A stretch of 46,328 nt of DNA, from assembly GCA_031376285.1 (NCBI GenBank), contig JANMDN010000008.1, forward strand, positions 1 to 46,328, read 5' to 3'. Under the pieces are notes generated by a model. It saw only the letters and a list, made by a program, of their open reading frames with translations, searched no databases and was not told where the DNA came from. This stretch comes from JANMDN01 sp031376285 (GTDB lineage Bacteria > Actinomycetota > Thermoleophilia > Miltoncostaeales > Miltoncostaeaceae). Within the stretch, counting starts at the first letter, position 1. Each line of letters starts with the position of its first letter. This document shows positions 24,523 to 32,282 of the stretch, piece after piece. The position numbers and the translations under genes were made by a program.

Positions 24523-25440
24523 TTGGCCTCCGGTTTCTTCGCCCTGCTCGACGACATCGCCGCCATCGCCAAGGGGGCCGCAGCGTCTCTCGATGACACG
24601 GCGGCACAGGCCGTCAAGGTGGGGGGACGAGCCGCGGGCATCGTCATCGACGACACCGCCGTCACCCCGCGATATGTGGTGGGCTTCGCGGCAGACCGTG
24701 AGCTGCCGATCATCGGCAGGATCGCGGTTGGCTCGCTCAAGAACAAGCTGCTCCTGCTCCTACCCGGGGCGGTGCTCCTGTCGTGGCTCGCCCCGTGGGC
24801 GGTCACGCCACTCCTCATGATCGGTGGCGCGTACCTGTGCTTCGAGGGTTGGGAGAAGATCCGCGAGATGGTCCACCCCCACGCCGAGGGTGACTCCCGT
24901 GCCGCGCAGGAGACCGAGGCTGAGAAGGTGAAGCAGGCCATCCGGACCGACTTCATTCTGTCGGCGGAGATCATGGCGATCTCGCTCGCGGCGATCTCCT
25001 CACCGAGTGTCTGGACCCGTGCCACGGTGCTCGCGATGGTCGCACTGCTGGTCACCTTCGCGGTCTATGGCGCCGTCGCGCTCATCGTCAAGGCCGATGA
25101 TGCCGGCCTCTGGCTGGCGCAACGCGGTCGGTTCGCCTGGCAGCGGTCGCTCGGCGACGGGGTCGTGCACGCGATGCCGCGGATCCTCAAGGTGCTCAGC
25201 CTCGTCGGGATGCTGGCGATGCTCTGGGTGGGCGGCGGCATCATCCTGCACGGCCTCGCCGACCTCGGGCTGGGGGCCGTCCCCCACTTCGTCGAGGACG
25301 TCGCCCATGATGTCGGCGGAGTGCTCGGCCCCGTAAGCGGCGCGGGTACGTGGCTGTTCGAGGCGCTCGTCGCCGGCATATTCGGGATCGGCATCGGCTG
25401 GATCGTCGCCAGGGTCGCCGGTCGCTGGGTGCGCCACTGA
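24523..25440 (+). CDS. DUF808 (YedI-like) inner-membrane protein
   Basis: The product matches DUF808: ASGFFALLDDIAAIAKGAAA, then DRELPIIGRIAVGSLKNKL, WAVTPLLMIGGAYLCFEGWE, AIRTDFILSAEIMAISLAAI and VYGAVALIVKADDAGLWLAQ. Six or more hydrophobic segments indicate an integral membrane protein. The function is unknown. TTG 24523 is chosen because DUF808 proteins begin (M)ASGFFALLDDIA and the result is 305 residues, the length recalled for E. coli YedI. The upstream ATG at 24478 would add 15 poorly matching residues. A large hairpin follows 55 nt after the stop. Confidence 0.92.
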   Translation: MASGFFALLDDIAAIAKGAAASLDDTAAQAVKVGGRAAGIVIDDTAVTPRYVVGFAADRELPIIGRIAVGSLKNKLLLLLPGAVLLSWLAPWAVTPLLMIGGAYLCFEGWEKIREMVHPHAEGDSRAAQETEAEKVKQAIRTDFILSAEIMAISLAAISSPSVWTRATVLAMVALLVTFAVYGAVALIVKADDAGLWLAQRGRFAWQRSLGDGVVHAMPRILKVLSLVGMLAMLWVGGGIILHGLADLGLGAVPHFVEDVAHDVGGVLGPVSGAGTWLFEALVAGIFGIGIGWIVARVAGRWVRH

Positions 25441-25495
25441 AGCCACGAGTGGTCTCAAGTGTCACCCTGATGGGCACCGGAACTCTGTGAGGATG

Positions 25496-25535
25496 CCTTG
25501 ATGTCGGGGCGACCTCTGTCGCCCCGACATCAAGG
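25496..25535. repeat. Perfect 18-bp hairpin after the DUF808 gene
   Basis: CCTTGATGTCGGGGCGAC (25496-25513) pairs completely with GTCGCCCCGACATCAAGG (25518-25535) across CTCT. No T-run follows on either strand, so it is not a standard intrinsic terminator. It could end or protect the DUF808 mRNA, or be a remnant of a transposable end. The rest of 25536-25789 shows no supported gene. Confidence 0.8.
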
Positions 25536-25789
25536 ACAAACCAGCGCTGCCCGCCAGCGGCACCCACGTGCATCCCGATGGCGTCGTGGGACGCCGCGGT
25601 GCCCGCGAAGAGGCCGCAGACGATGCGCCTATATTCGGAATAGCTGGACCGTCGGTTTCCGCCTGTGGGCCGAATCCCTGGGGAGAGACCAACTCGAATC
25701 GACGGCCGCTCTGGCAGCTTTACCTCTCAACGGCTTCAACCGAGCCGAATGAGATGATCAGCGAGAGAAATGTGGCCCGTGGACTTGGG

Positions 25790-25840
25790 CTACAACTCGA
25801 TCCCGAGGCCTCGGCCGCGGCCCCGTCGACGCTCCGGCCC
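25790..25840 (-). pseudogene. Possible relaxase C-terminal remnant (Gly-Arg tail)
   Basis: The minus-strand frame ends GPERRRGRGRGLGIEL-stop, which parallels the end of the element A relaxase, GPEYGRGRGRGLEFGM-stop. The frame is closed by a stop shortly upstream, so only a fragment remains. The match is short and Gly/Arg-rich, so it is suggestive only, but a second fragment lies at 27368-27559 in the same order and strand. Confidence 0.4.
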
Positions 25841-25879
25841 AGTCTGCGCGATTGAAAAAGGCGCTCGACGGGTTTGGCG

Positions 25880-26137
25880 TTAGTTGACGGTGTCGCCGTC
25901 GGCCGCTAGTTCGAGCGCGGCCGCCCCGCTGAGTGTCGGCGGATATGGCCGCCGTGGCTCTCGTTGCCCGGCACCGTCTCCGAACCCGTCGTCTTCGCCG
26001 GGAGAGATCTCCGGGTGACTCACCGAGGCGACTCCGCACCTTGAGAGGCGCCTGCGTAGCCGCTGAAGGCGAGCGGCGATCGAGCCCGGTCTGGGAATAC
26101 GTCGCGGAGTACCGACCTCAACGGGAGTCATGACCAT
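25880..26137 (-). CDS. Possible small protein (85 aa)
   Basis: ATG 26137 follows GGAG with 8 nt spacing and opens an 85-residue frame: MVMTPVEVGTPRRIPRPGSI followed by a basic helical stretch, then RPYPPTLSGAAALELAADGD. No family is recognised. It lies downstream of the Fic gene on the same strand. The ribosome-binding site favours it; the lack of relatives and GC-rich background leave it doubtful. Confidence 0.35.
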   Translation of the reverse strand: MVMTPVEVGTPRRIPRPGSIAARLQRLRRRLSRCGVASVSHPEISPGEDDGFGDGAGQREPRRPYPPTLSGAAALELAADGDTVN

Positions 26138-26229
26138 GATTGTTCTCCGTATCTGGTCATCACGCAAGCGTGCGGGCGACAATGCCTTTGTCGCGTGTCG
26201 CAGGCACGAGACCTCCGCCGCTTGCGTGT

Positions 26230-27282
26230 TCAAGACGCAACCTTGCGCCAGCGTGCGCCGCGTCCGGTGCCGAGCGCCTCGATCAGCCCGTCGTCGCGCA
26301 GCCGTGTCAGGGTCTTTGAGATGTAGCTGTCCCCTGCTCCTACGGCATGCCGGCGAACCTCGGCGACGGTGAACTCACCCCCTGCCGGAATCCCGTCGAG
26401 GAACCGTTCGATGGCCTCACGTTTTGCCCCGCGACCGGACGCCGCACCAACGCGCTCCTCGAACTGGTCGTAGGCCGCAAGCAGCACACCCAGGAAGTAG
26501 TTGAGCCACGGCCACGGGTCATGCTCACCCTCGTGCCATCCGAGCGACGACACGCGAAGTGTTTCGTAGTAGCTGTCCTTGCTTGTCTCAATGAGTCGCT
26601 CAAGGCTCACGTACCGGCCAACCTCGTAACCGCCCCGGTACAGCAGGAGCAGCGTAAGCAGACGCGCCATCCGGCCGTTGCCGTCGCGAAACGGGTGAAT
26701 ACACAAGACATCGAGCACATACGAGCCGATCAGCAGCAACCGGTGGTGGTGCCCGTGGTCAAGGGCGCTTGCGAGCAGGCCATGCAGCGTGTCCATCGCG
26801 TCTGGGGTTCGAGCCGCGGGGTGCGCCTTGAACACGATCTCCAACGCCCCGTCGGGGCCGATCGCCTCAATGTGGTTGTCGGTGGGTTTCCATCGCCCGC
26901 CGGGCTCCGGGGTGAATTGGTAGAGGTCACGGTGCAGCTGCAAAACCACCCCGGGCGTGAACACCATCGCCGGGTCGCCCTGGTGGATCAGGTCAAGCGC
27001 CGCGCGATATCCGGCGATCTCCGCTTCCGACCGGTTTCGTGGATCGGTGCGCTCGGCCATCAGATCGCGAAGCCGGCGCGGCGAGGCCACAACGCCTTCG
27101 ATCGCGTTCGATGACTCCGCGCTCTGCACCCGGGCGACGCTCACCAACCGGTCAAGGGTTGCCGGGCGCTGCTCCCGGTAGAGATCTTCCCGGCCGTGGC
27201 GCTCGTCGATACGACCGAGGACCGTCGCGACCCCTGCCGGGACCAGACCGATCTTTGACTCAAGATGCTCGAAGGTCCGCAC
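26230..27282 (-). CDS. Fic family protein (predicted AMPylator)
   Basis: The active-site loop reads HPFRDGNGRMARLL, the canonical HPFxx(G/D)NGR of Fic enzymes that transfer AMP to hydroxyl groups of proteins. SSNAIEG near residue 58 is the (S/T)xxxE(G/N) inhibitory helix, placed N-terminally (class II), so activity is probably self-restrained. The C-terminus (GGEFTVAEVRRHAVGAGDSY, ISKTLTRLRDDGLIEALG) is a winged helix, common in this subgroup. GTG 27282 is the start. TTGACG upstream and the palindromic GCTATGTTTATGGC may be promoter or operator parts. It lies between two relaxase-like fragments. Confidence 0.93.
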   Translation of the reverse strand: MRTFEHLESKIGLVPAGVATVLGRIDERHGREDLYREQRPATLDRLVSVARVQSAESSNAIEGVVASPRRLRDLMAERTDPRNRSEAEIAGYRAALDLIHQGDPAMVFTPGVVLQLHRDLYQFTPEPGGRWKPTDNHIEAIGPDGALEIVFKAHPAARTPDAMDTLHGLLASALDHGHHHRLLLIGSYVLDVLCIHPFRDGNGRMARLLTLLLLYRGGYEVGRYVSLERLIETSKDSYYETLRVSSLGWHEGEHDPWPWLNYFLGVLLAAYDQFEERVGAASGRGAKREAIERFLDGIPAGGEFTVAEVRRHAVGAGDSYISKTLTRLRDDGLIEALGTGRGARWRKVAS

Positions 27283-27367
27283 TCAGTGCCCCAGGTCGAA
27301 ATACCACCCTAACTGCCATAAACATAGCATTGTGCGTCAATAGTGCGGTGTTTATCCGGCGGCTGAT

Positions 27368-27559
27368 TCAGGCTCGAGAGTTCGTGTTGGAACTTCCGAC
27401 GCCGCGATGGCGCTCGTCCCACGACTTCGCTCCGTCGAGCCCAAGTTCGATCGCGTGCGCCGTGTCGGTCAAACGCCGCGACTCGTCGCGCGACGCTCCA
27501 ACGAGTTCGTTGATCTTGGCGGGCCGTGCGTCGATGGCCAACCTTCCCCGCGGGTGGCC
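27368..27559 (-). pseudogene. Possible relaxase C-terminal fragment
   Basis: The minus-strand frame ends ASRDESRRLTDTAHAIEL followed by GLDGAKSWDERHRGV and a stop. It lines up with the element A relaxase segment STERDRARSLTRKGQEIEY followed by GPDGPKAWEARHPGL, sharing spaced S, R/D, LT, IE, G, DG, K, W, RH and G. Upstream of about 27560 the similarity fades and the frame has no clear start. It suggests that element B once carried a related MobF gene. The match was made by eye over about 40 residues. Confidence 0.45.
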
Positions 27560-27823
27560 AATTGAGGTGCTGGTCGAACCCGGTGCACCCACTGTTCGAA
27601 CCGTTCTCGGCAGCTTGACTCGCGAGGTTTCGCCTCCGTTTCGAGACGGCAAGTCTCGTCCGCAAACCCTCGTGTCGGCACTGCGAGAAGAGGTCGTCCC
27701 ATCAGAAGCTCCCTTCTCAGGAGCCCGGCTCCACGACCCTGCCAACGTCCCTGAAGCGGAACACCAGGCTCGCGCCTTCCTGACGCGATCACTCACGTCG
27801 ACCCCTTGCCCATCGGTAAGCCG

Positions 27824-27982
27824 CTATAGGGGTGCCCCCGCTTCTTCCGTCCAGCCGCAATCCCCCCGATCATCGAAACACAACGGTGTCCAACCGCCCC
27901 GTTGCGCTGACCACTTGAGGCCGCCCACAAACTTCCTGACAGTCCCTGCGTTCACAGCCGGGACCGGTTTCTTGCGAATCAT
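27824..27982 (-). CDS. Possible small protein (52 aa)
   Basis: ATG 27982, preceded by GAGG at 9 nt, opens a 52-residue frame: MIRKKPVPAVNAGTVRKFVG, then GLKWSAQRGGWTPLCFDDRG. No family is recognised. It may be a real small gene or the decayed start of something longer. The stretch 27983-28425 holds no gene, only the inverted repeat at 28313 and the promoter region of the next gene. Confidence 0.3.
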   Translation of the reverse strand: MIRKKPVPAVNAGTVRKFVGGLKWSAQRGGWTPLCFDDRGDCGWTEEAGAPL

Positions 27983-28312
27983 GGCCTGAATCCTCAATTC
28001 CTGTCGGTTCCGGCTCGAACGCTGGTAGACACATTGGCGGCGAAAGGATCGGCCTCCGACTCAGTAGGGCTCGATCTCTCGCGACCCCGCCACGCCATCA
28101 AGAGCAAGGAGGGCGATCGGGGCCAACTCCAGGGTCAACAGAGTGGCTGCTTAGAGCCCCAGACCAGCCGGGGTTTCACGGTCCGACCTTCCGTCTATTT
28201 TTCCTGAGAGCCACCCCAGGTCGTGGGCGACGGCGTAGTTCCAGATATCGGTCATGCGGCCAACGAGCGCCCCTCGATGCGGTTCGACGTGCCATCGAAC
28301 CGCCGCCAAGCG

Positions 28313-28340
28313 TGGTGTCACGTTCCCTAACGTGTCACCA
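28313..28340. promoter_or_regulatory. Inverted repeat upstream of the 170-aa gene
   Basis: TGGTGTCACGTT and AACGTGTCACCA face each other across CCCT; 11 of 12 positions pair. It lies 86 nt before ATG 28426, and related GTGT elements follow in GTGTTACAC. It may be an operator for the DNA-binding-like protein encoded next. Confidence 0.5.
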
Positions 28341-28425
28341 TCAATACACCATGTTCGAGGATGTGTTACACTTTCGTGGCATCGTGTGTGAGTCCACGCA
28401 AACTATCTGGCAAGGAGACACCGCT

Positions 28426-28938
28426 ATGCCACCGAGAACCCCCACTCCCCCAACCGATGACGAGATCAAGCAGATGAATGCCCAGATGCGTCTCGAAGGT
28501 TTCGATCAAGGGCAACTGGCAGCGGCAGCCAAGGATCGGAAGGGGTTGCCGCGCTCTCGTAGCTGGGCCTCGAACCTCCTGAGTGGCAAGACGGGTTTCG
28601 CGGATGAGGACCAACGCCGCAACGTCTACTCATTCCTTGGGATCGACGCGCTGACTGGGTCGGGCTCGGGCCCGCGCGGGGAAGAACGGGGTCCAACCCG
28701 CCCCAACGGCGCGAGCCCCCACGATGCGGTGCGTAGCTCGGTCGGCGACCAGATGGACGTCCCTGCGGTTCTAGCTGCCCTCGAGCGGGTCCGAAAGGCG
28801 ATTGAGACATACAATGTCGATCTGCGCTCGACCCACGAGCCTCAGGCCGACCTCAGAGGCTGGCACCAGCGGCTCGTCGAACTTCGAAAAGTCGTCCTAA
28901 TCGCTACGACCGACCTTCTAGACGACCAGCCGGCGTAA
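28426..28938 (+). CDS. Phage-repressor-like DNA-binding protein (170 aa)
   Basis: The N-terminal half has a helix-turn-helix-like pattern: DDEIKQMNAQMRLEGFDQGQ, LAAAAKDRKGLPRSRSWASN, LLSGKTGFADEDQRRNVYSF. The C-terminal half is helical (VPAVLAALERVRKAIETYNV, GWHQRLVELRKVVLIATTDL). ATG 28426 follows AAGGAGA by 7 nt, a good ribosome-binding site; an in-frame GTG at 28312 would cross the inverted repeat. It is the last gene of element B. A repressor role is inferred from the HTH-like pattern and the upstream inverted repeat. Confidence 0.7.
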   Translation: MPPRTPTPPTDDEIKQMNAQMRLEGFDQGQLAAAAKDRKGLPRSRSWASNLLSGKTGFADEDQRRNVYSFLGIDALTGSGSGPRGEERGPTRPNGASPHDAVRSSVGDQMDVPAVLAALERVRKAIETYNVDLRSTHEPQADLRGWHQRLVELRKVVLIATTDLLDDQPA

Positions 28939-29206
28939 CGCCACCCGCCTCGTGATCTCTCTCCCGGTTCTCGCCATAGTCGCGCTCGCTCTTGTCTCGG
29001 CGATGAAGCCCGTCTTTGCCTCCCTCGCTATCCGGATTCATCCATCGACCCAACGGAGACGCTCTGGAGCCGCCGCCGATGACATCGCGAGGATTCTTCG
29101 CTCTGGTTCCCTCGTGGATACACGCCGGAAGGAGGGACTCGATCCGCAAGTCGAATCAGACCCTGCGTCCGGCCGGGACGATGGCTTCCAAACCAATTCC
29201 AGGCGG

Positions 29207-29373
29207 TAACAGAGTGGTAACAAGAGGGTCCGAAATGCGCCGAGATCGCCGGATCCAGCCTCCTCCCAAATGGCTTCCTGACTGCGTTTACGCCAGTTCA
29301 TACGAGACCCCGAGAGGCCATTTGCTGCCTCTCACAATCCGTTGGTCGGAGGTTCGAGTCCTCCCGCGCCCAT
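29207..29373 (+). repeat. Right end of element B (second attR)
   Basis: The last 43 nt (29331-29373) match the tRNA 3' part with 2 mismatches (C for T in the anticodon-loop triplet, G for C in the stem). The preceding stretch repeats the end of element A: paired GGTAACA, AAGAGGGTCCGAAA, ATGGCTTCCTGACTGCGTTT, CATACGAGACCCCGAGAGG. It marks the boundary of the integrated region. The rest of 28939-29469 holds no supported gene. Confidence 0.87.
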
Positions 29374-29469
29374 CGCCCTACCAATCCGTTTCGTGCAGCT
29401 GCTTCATGATTTGTCGGGGACAGCGCCGAGGCGTTTATCGACGAGCGTTACGTTGATGCAGGCTCCGGT

Positions 29470-31269
29470 TCAAGGCGCCGTCACCTGGAGGGAGATCGGA
29501 GCGCTCGTTGACCCGGCGAGGTCGGTCATCGTGACCATGAGCGTGGTCCGGGGGCGGGTCTCGGTGGGCCTGCCGGCGAGCGCACCGGTGACAGCATCAA
29601 TTGTCAGGCCTGCGGGAAGGGGCGGGCTGACGCTAAAGCTCGGCTGCCCAGTGCGACGAAGGGTCGTCGGCAGCACTGAGAGCGGCACCCCCGCCGCCGC
29701 GTCGACGACCGGATAGGAGAGCTCGGGAGCGCCGAAGCCGAAGACGACGTACGCGGACCCTGAATCGGTGAGCTCGTTGTTGTCGGCGTTCGCGGCTCCG
29801 ACGAGGATGTCGGGACGCCCGTCACCGTTCACGTCGCCCGCCCCTGCGAGGGCCGCGACCCGGTCCTCCGCCGTCGCGCCGTCGATACGAAACCCCCCGG
29901 GGAGAACGGCCAGGTCGACGTTTGTCGGCGCACGCTTACCGGCGACGGCATAGATCGATCCGGACCCGAGGCGGTCATTGTTGTCGGCACCCGAGGCGCC
30001 GACCAGGGTGTCGATGAGCCCGTCGCCGTCGACGTCGCCGCCCGAGGCAACCGAACCACCCGCGAAGTCCCCGAACGCCGCACCGTCGATACGAACGCCG
30101 CTCCCGCCGAGGGCGGCCAGATCAACGTTGGTGGGCGCCTGTTGGCCGAACACGACGTACGCTGAGCCCGAAATGAGACGGCCATTGTTGCCGGTCCGGC
30201 TGGCGCCGACCAGGATGTCGGGGCGCCCGTCCGCGTTGAGATCGCCCGCTGAGGCGACCGCTATGCCCGCGGAGTCACCGAACGCCGCACCGTCGACGCG
30301 AAAGCCCCCTCGCCCCAACGCGGAGAGTTCGACGTTCACGGGGACCTGCTGGCCGAACACCACATAGGCGGAGCCAGACGACGAGCGCCCGTTGTTGTCC
30401 GCCCCGAAGGCGCCGACCAGCACGTCCGGCCGGCCGTCGGCGTTCGCGTCGCCCCCAGCGGCGACCGCGCTTCCCGCGAAGTCGCCGCTCAGACCGCCAT
30501 CCATGCGAAAACCGCCAGTCCCAAGGGCAGCGAGGTCAACGTTCGTCGACGTGCGCCGACCGAACACAACATAGGCCGAGCCCGATGCCTCGCCATTGGG
30601 GTCCGCGCCGTTTGCACCGACCAAGAGGTCGGCCAGCCCATCGGCGTTCAAATCCCCCGCTCCGGCGACCGAGGCACCCGCGTCGTCGCCAGCCGCCGCT
30701 CCATCGATTCGGAAGCCCCCGTCGCCGAGGTTGGCGAGGTCGACGTTGACCGCCGCCCGCTGTCCGAAGACCACATACGCCGAACCTGAACCCGAGCGTC
30801 CGTTGTTGTCGGCAAGCTCAGCGCCGATCAGGACATCGGCCAGCCCGTCACCATTCACGTCGCCCGCACCCGCGACGACACCACCAGCCCGGTCGTCGGC
30901 TGCGGCTCCGCTGATGCGGAAAGCGTCGCGTCCGAGAGCCCCGAGATCAACGTTCGCGGGGGACTCTCGACCGAACACCACATATGCCGCCCCCGCGCCA
31001 AAGGCCCGCTCGGGAGCGCCGATGAGGAGGTCACCGAGCCCGTCGCCGTTCACGTCGCCCGCCCCAGCAACGGATGCGCCCGCTCGGTCACTCGCCGTCG
31101 CTCCGTCGATGCGCAGGCTGGGCTGCGAGAGGAGATCCACCCTTCCGGTCTGCTGCGGTAGGACCGCCACGGCGAAGCCAGCGACCATCAAGAAGAGGCC
31201 GCCTGCAGAAAGCGCGCGGACAGCGGTTGCGCGGCCAGTACAGCGAGTATGGCGGGATGTTGGGCTCAT
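29470..31269 (-). CDS. Secreted FG-GAP (integrin-type) seven-bladed propeller protein
   Basis: After an export signal (ALSAGGLFLMVAGFAVAVL) come seven FG-GAP repeats of about 65 residues, each starting like FRIDGAAAGD and holding a calcium site DxNxDGxxD (e.g. DVNGDGLAD, DLNADGRPD) and ending SAYVVFGQ. Together they would form one beta-propeller. A final domain (LSVLPTTLRRTGQPSFSVSP, PAGLTIDAVTGALAGRPTET) is an Ig-like putative-Ig/cadherin type. ATG 31269 is chosen because GGAGG precedes it at 10 nt; the frame continues to 31431 without domain. It is probably extracellular and adhesive or binding; no ligand can be inferred. It is the first chromosomal gene after element B. Confidence 0.9.
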   Translation of the reverse strand: MSPTSRHTRCTGRATAVRALSAGGLFLMVAGFAVAVLPQQTGRVDLLSQPSLRIDGATASDRAGASVAGAGDVNGDGLGDLLIGAPERAFGAGAAYVVFGRESPANVDLGALGRDAFRISGAAADDRAGGVVAGAGDVNGDGLADVLIGAELADNNGRSGSGSAYVVFGQRAAVNVDLANLGDGGFRIDGAAAGDDAGASVAGAGDLNADGLADLLVGANGADPNGEASGSAYVVFGRRTSTNVDLAALGTGGFRMDGGLSGDFAGSAVAAGGDANADGRPDVLVGAFGADNNGRSSSGSAYVVFGQQVPVNVELSALGRGGFRVDGAAFGDSAGIAVASAGDLNADGRPDILVGASRTGNNGRLISGSAYVVFGQQAPTNVDLAALGGSGVRIDGAAFGDFAGGSVASGGDVDGDGLIDTLVGASGADNNDRLGSGSIYAVAGKRAPTNVDLAVLPGGFRIDGATAEDRVAALAGAGDVNGDGRPDILVGAANADNNELTDSGSAYVVFGFGAPELSYPVVDAAAGVPLSVLPTTLRRTGQPSFSVSPPLPAGLTIDAVTGALAGRPTETRPRTTLMVTMTDLAGSTSAPISLQVTAP

Positions 31270-31442
31270 CAAGTCCGGCCCTCCTCGCCGGAGAGTCCCA
31301 CATCTCGCCCCCGTCGTCCAGGCTGCTTCCAAACCACGCTGGCCACAGATCAGCATCCCGGCCTCTGTGGTGACCGCTGCACTCCCCTGAGCTTGCTTCC
31401 ACATCCGCATCACACGCTCGGCACCCTCCATAGCCGCCTGAG

Positions 31443-32282
31443 CTACTCGACTTCGGGCGGATAAAGGCCGAGTCTCTGAACCTCGAGGTAGACCGCTTCG
31501 ACCAGCTCAGTCAGCGCGTGGTCGCCCGCCCACGCGAGCACCGTGTCATCTGCGACGTCGCCGAGTTCATCGAGCCCGTCGACGAGACCCTGTGCCATTG
31601 TGCTCGCGGCGCTGATGTGCCCGAGTTCGGCCAGCTTGCGAAGGTCAGCGAGGAACGGCTCGAACGCTTCGTGGACAATTTCCCAGGCGGCGGCGGTCGG
31701 TTCGGTGTAGCCGCCGCGGTATCGCCCGGAGCGATTGCCGACCTCTTCGATCTCGAGCTCCATCATCGCAGCTGCCACAGCGTCAGCAATGGCGCTGGCG
31801 TCCATGTCTGTCAGCAGCTCGGTTGCGCGCTGCTCGGCTTCGGCCAGGAGTTCCTGGTGAGCGGCGAGGAGCTTCACCATCAGGAAGGATCGCTCGTCGT
31901 GGTCGAGGCGATCGAGGTTCGGCGTGGAGGGAACCGATCGGCGCCTCGCCATCATCCTTCCTTCGAGCGGCACCGCGTTGGCCCAGCGCCGATAGGCCGC
32001 GAACAGGTTGGCGGTTTCGGTCGGCACCGCGACGGTAGGGACGATATCGAGCAGCGAAACAGCGTAGTTCTGACCGTCGCGGCGGCACTGAGCCACGAGG
32101 CCCCGTCGATCGTCACCGTCGTAGTCGATTTCGATCACCTCGACCACGGCTCCCACCACCGTCGCCTGGAAAGGGAAGGTGGCCGTCTCCTCGAACCATT
32201 GGCAAAACGACGAGAGCTGCTCGCCGTCGCCGTAGGCGTCGACGATTACGTCCTCGATCAACGCGTCGATCTCGTCAGCCAC
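31443..32282 (-). CDS. Uncharacterised protein co-transcribed with the TOTE primase-helicase
   Basis: GTG 32282 (VADEIDALIEDVIVDAYGDG) overlaps the helicase stop by 8 nt, so the 279-residue product is translated with it. The N-terminal part (FPFQATVVGAVVEVIEIDYD, GLVAQCRRDGQNYAVSLLDI) looks like a small beta barrel. The middle (ETANLFAAYRRWANAVPLEG) and C-terminal half (helical, Glu/Ala-rich) are of unknown type. No catalytic signature is seen. The longer in-frame start at 32669 lies in the helicase gene. Its tight link to the helicase suggests a shared task. Confidence 0.8.
   Translation of the reverse strand: MADEIDALIEDVIVDAYGDGEQLSSFCQWFEETATFPFQATVVGAVVEVIEIDYDGDDRRGLVAQCRRDGQNYAVSLLDIVPTVAVPTETANLFAAYRRWANAVPLEGRMMARRRSVPSTPNLDRLDHDERSFLMVKLLAAHQELLAEAEQRATELLTDMDASAIADAVAAAMMELEIEEVGNRSGRYRGGYTEPTAAAWEIVHEAFEPFLADLRKLAELGHISAASTMAQGLVDGLDELGDVADDTVLAWAGDHALTELVEAVYLEVQRLGLYPPEVE

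Noticed and set aside
28952..29209. 85-codon plus frame with hydrophobic start.
   Set aside because: Lies in the att region, with no start signal or domain, and ends in the conserved end repeat.
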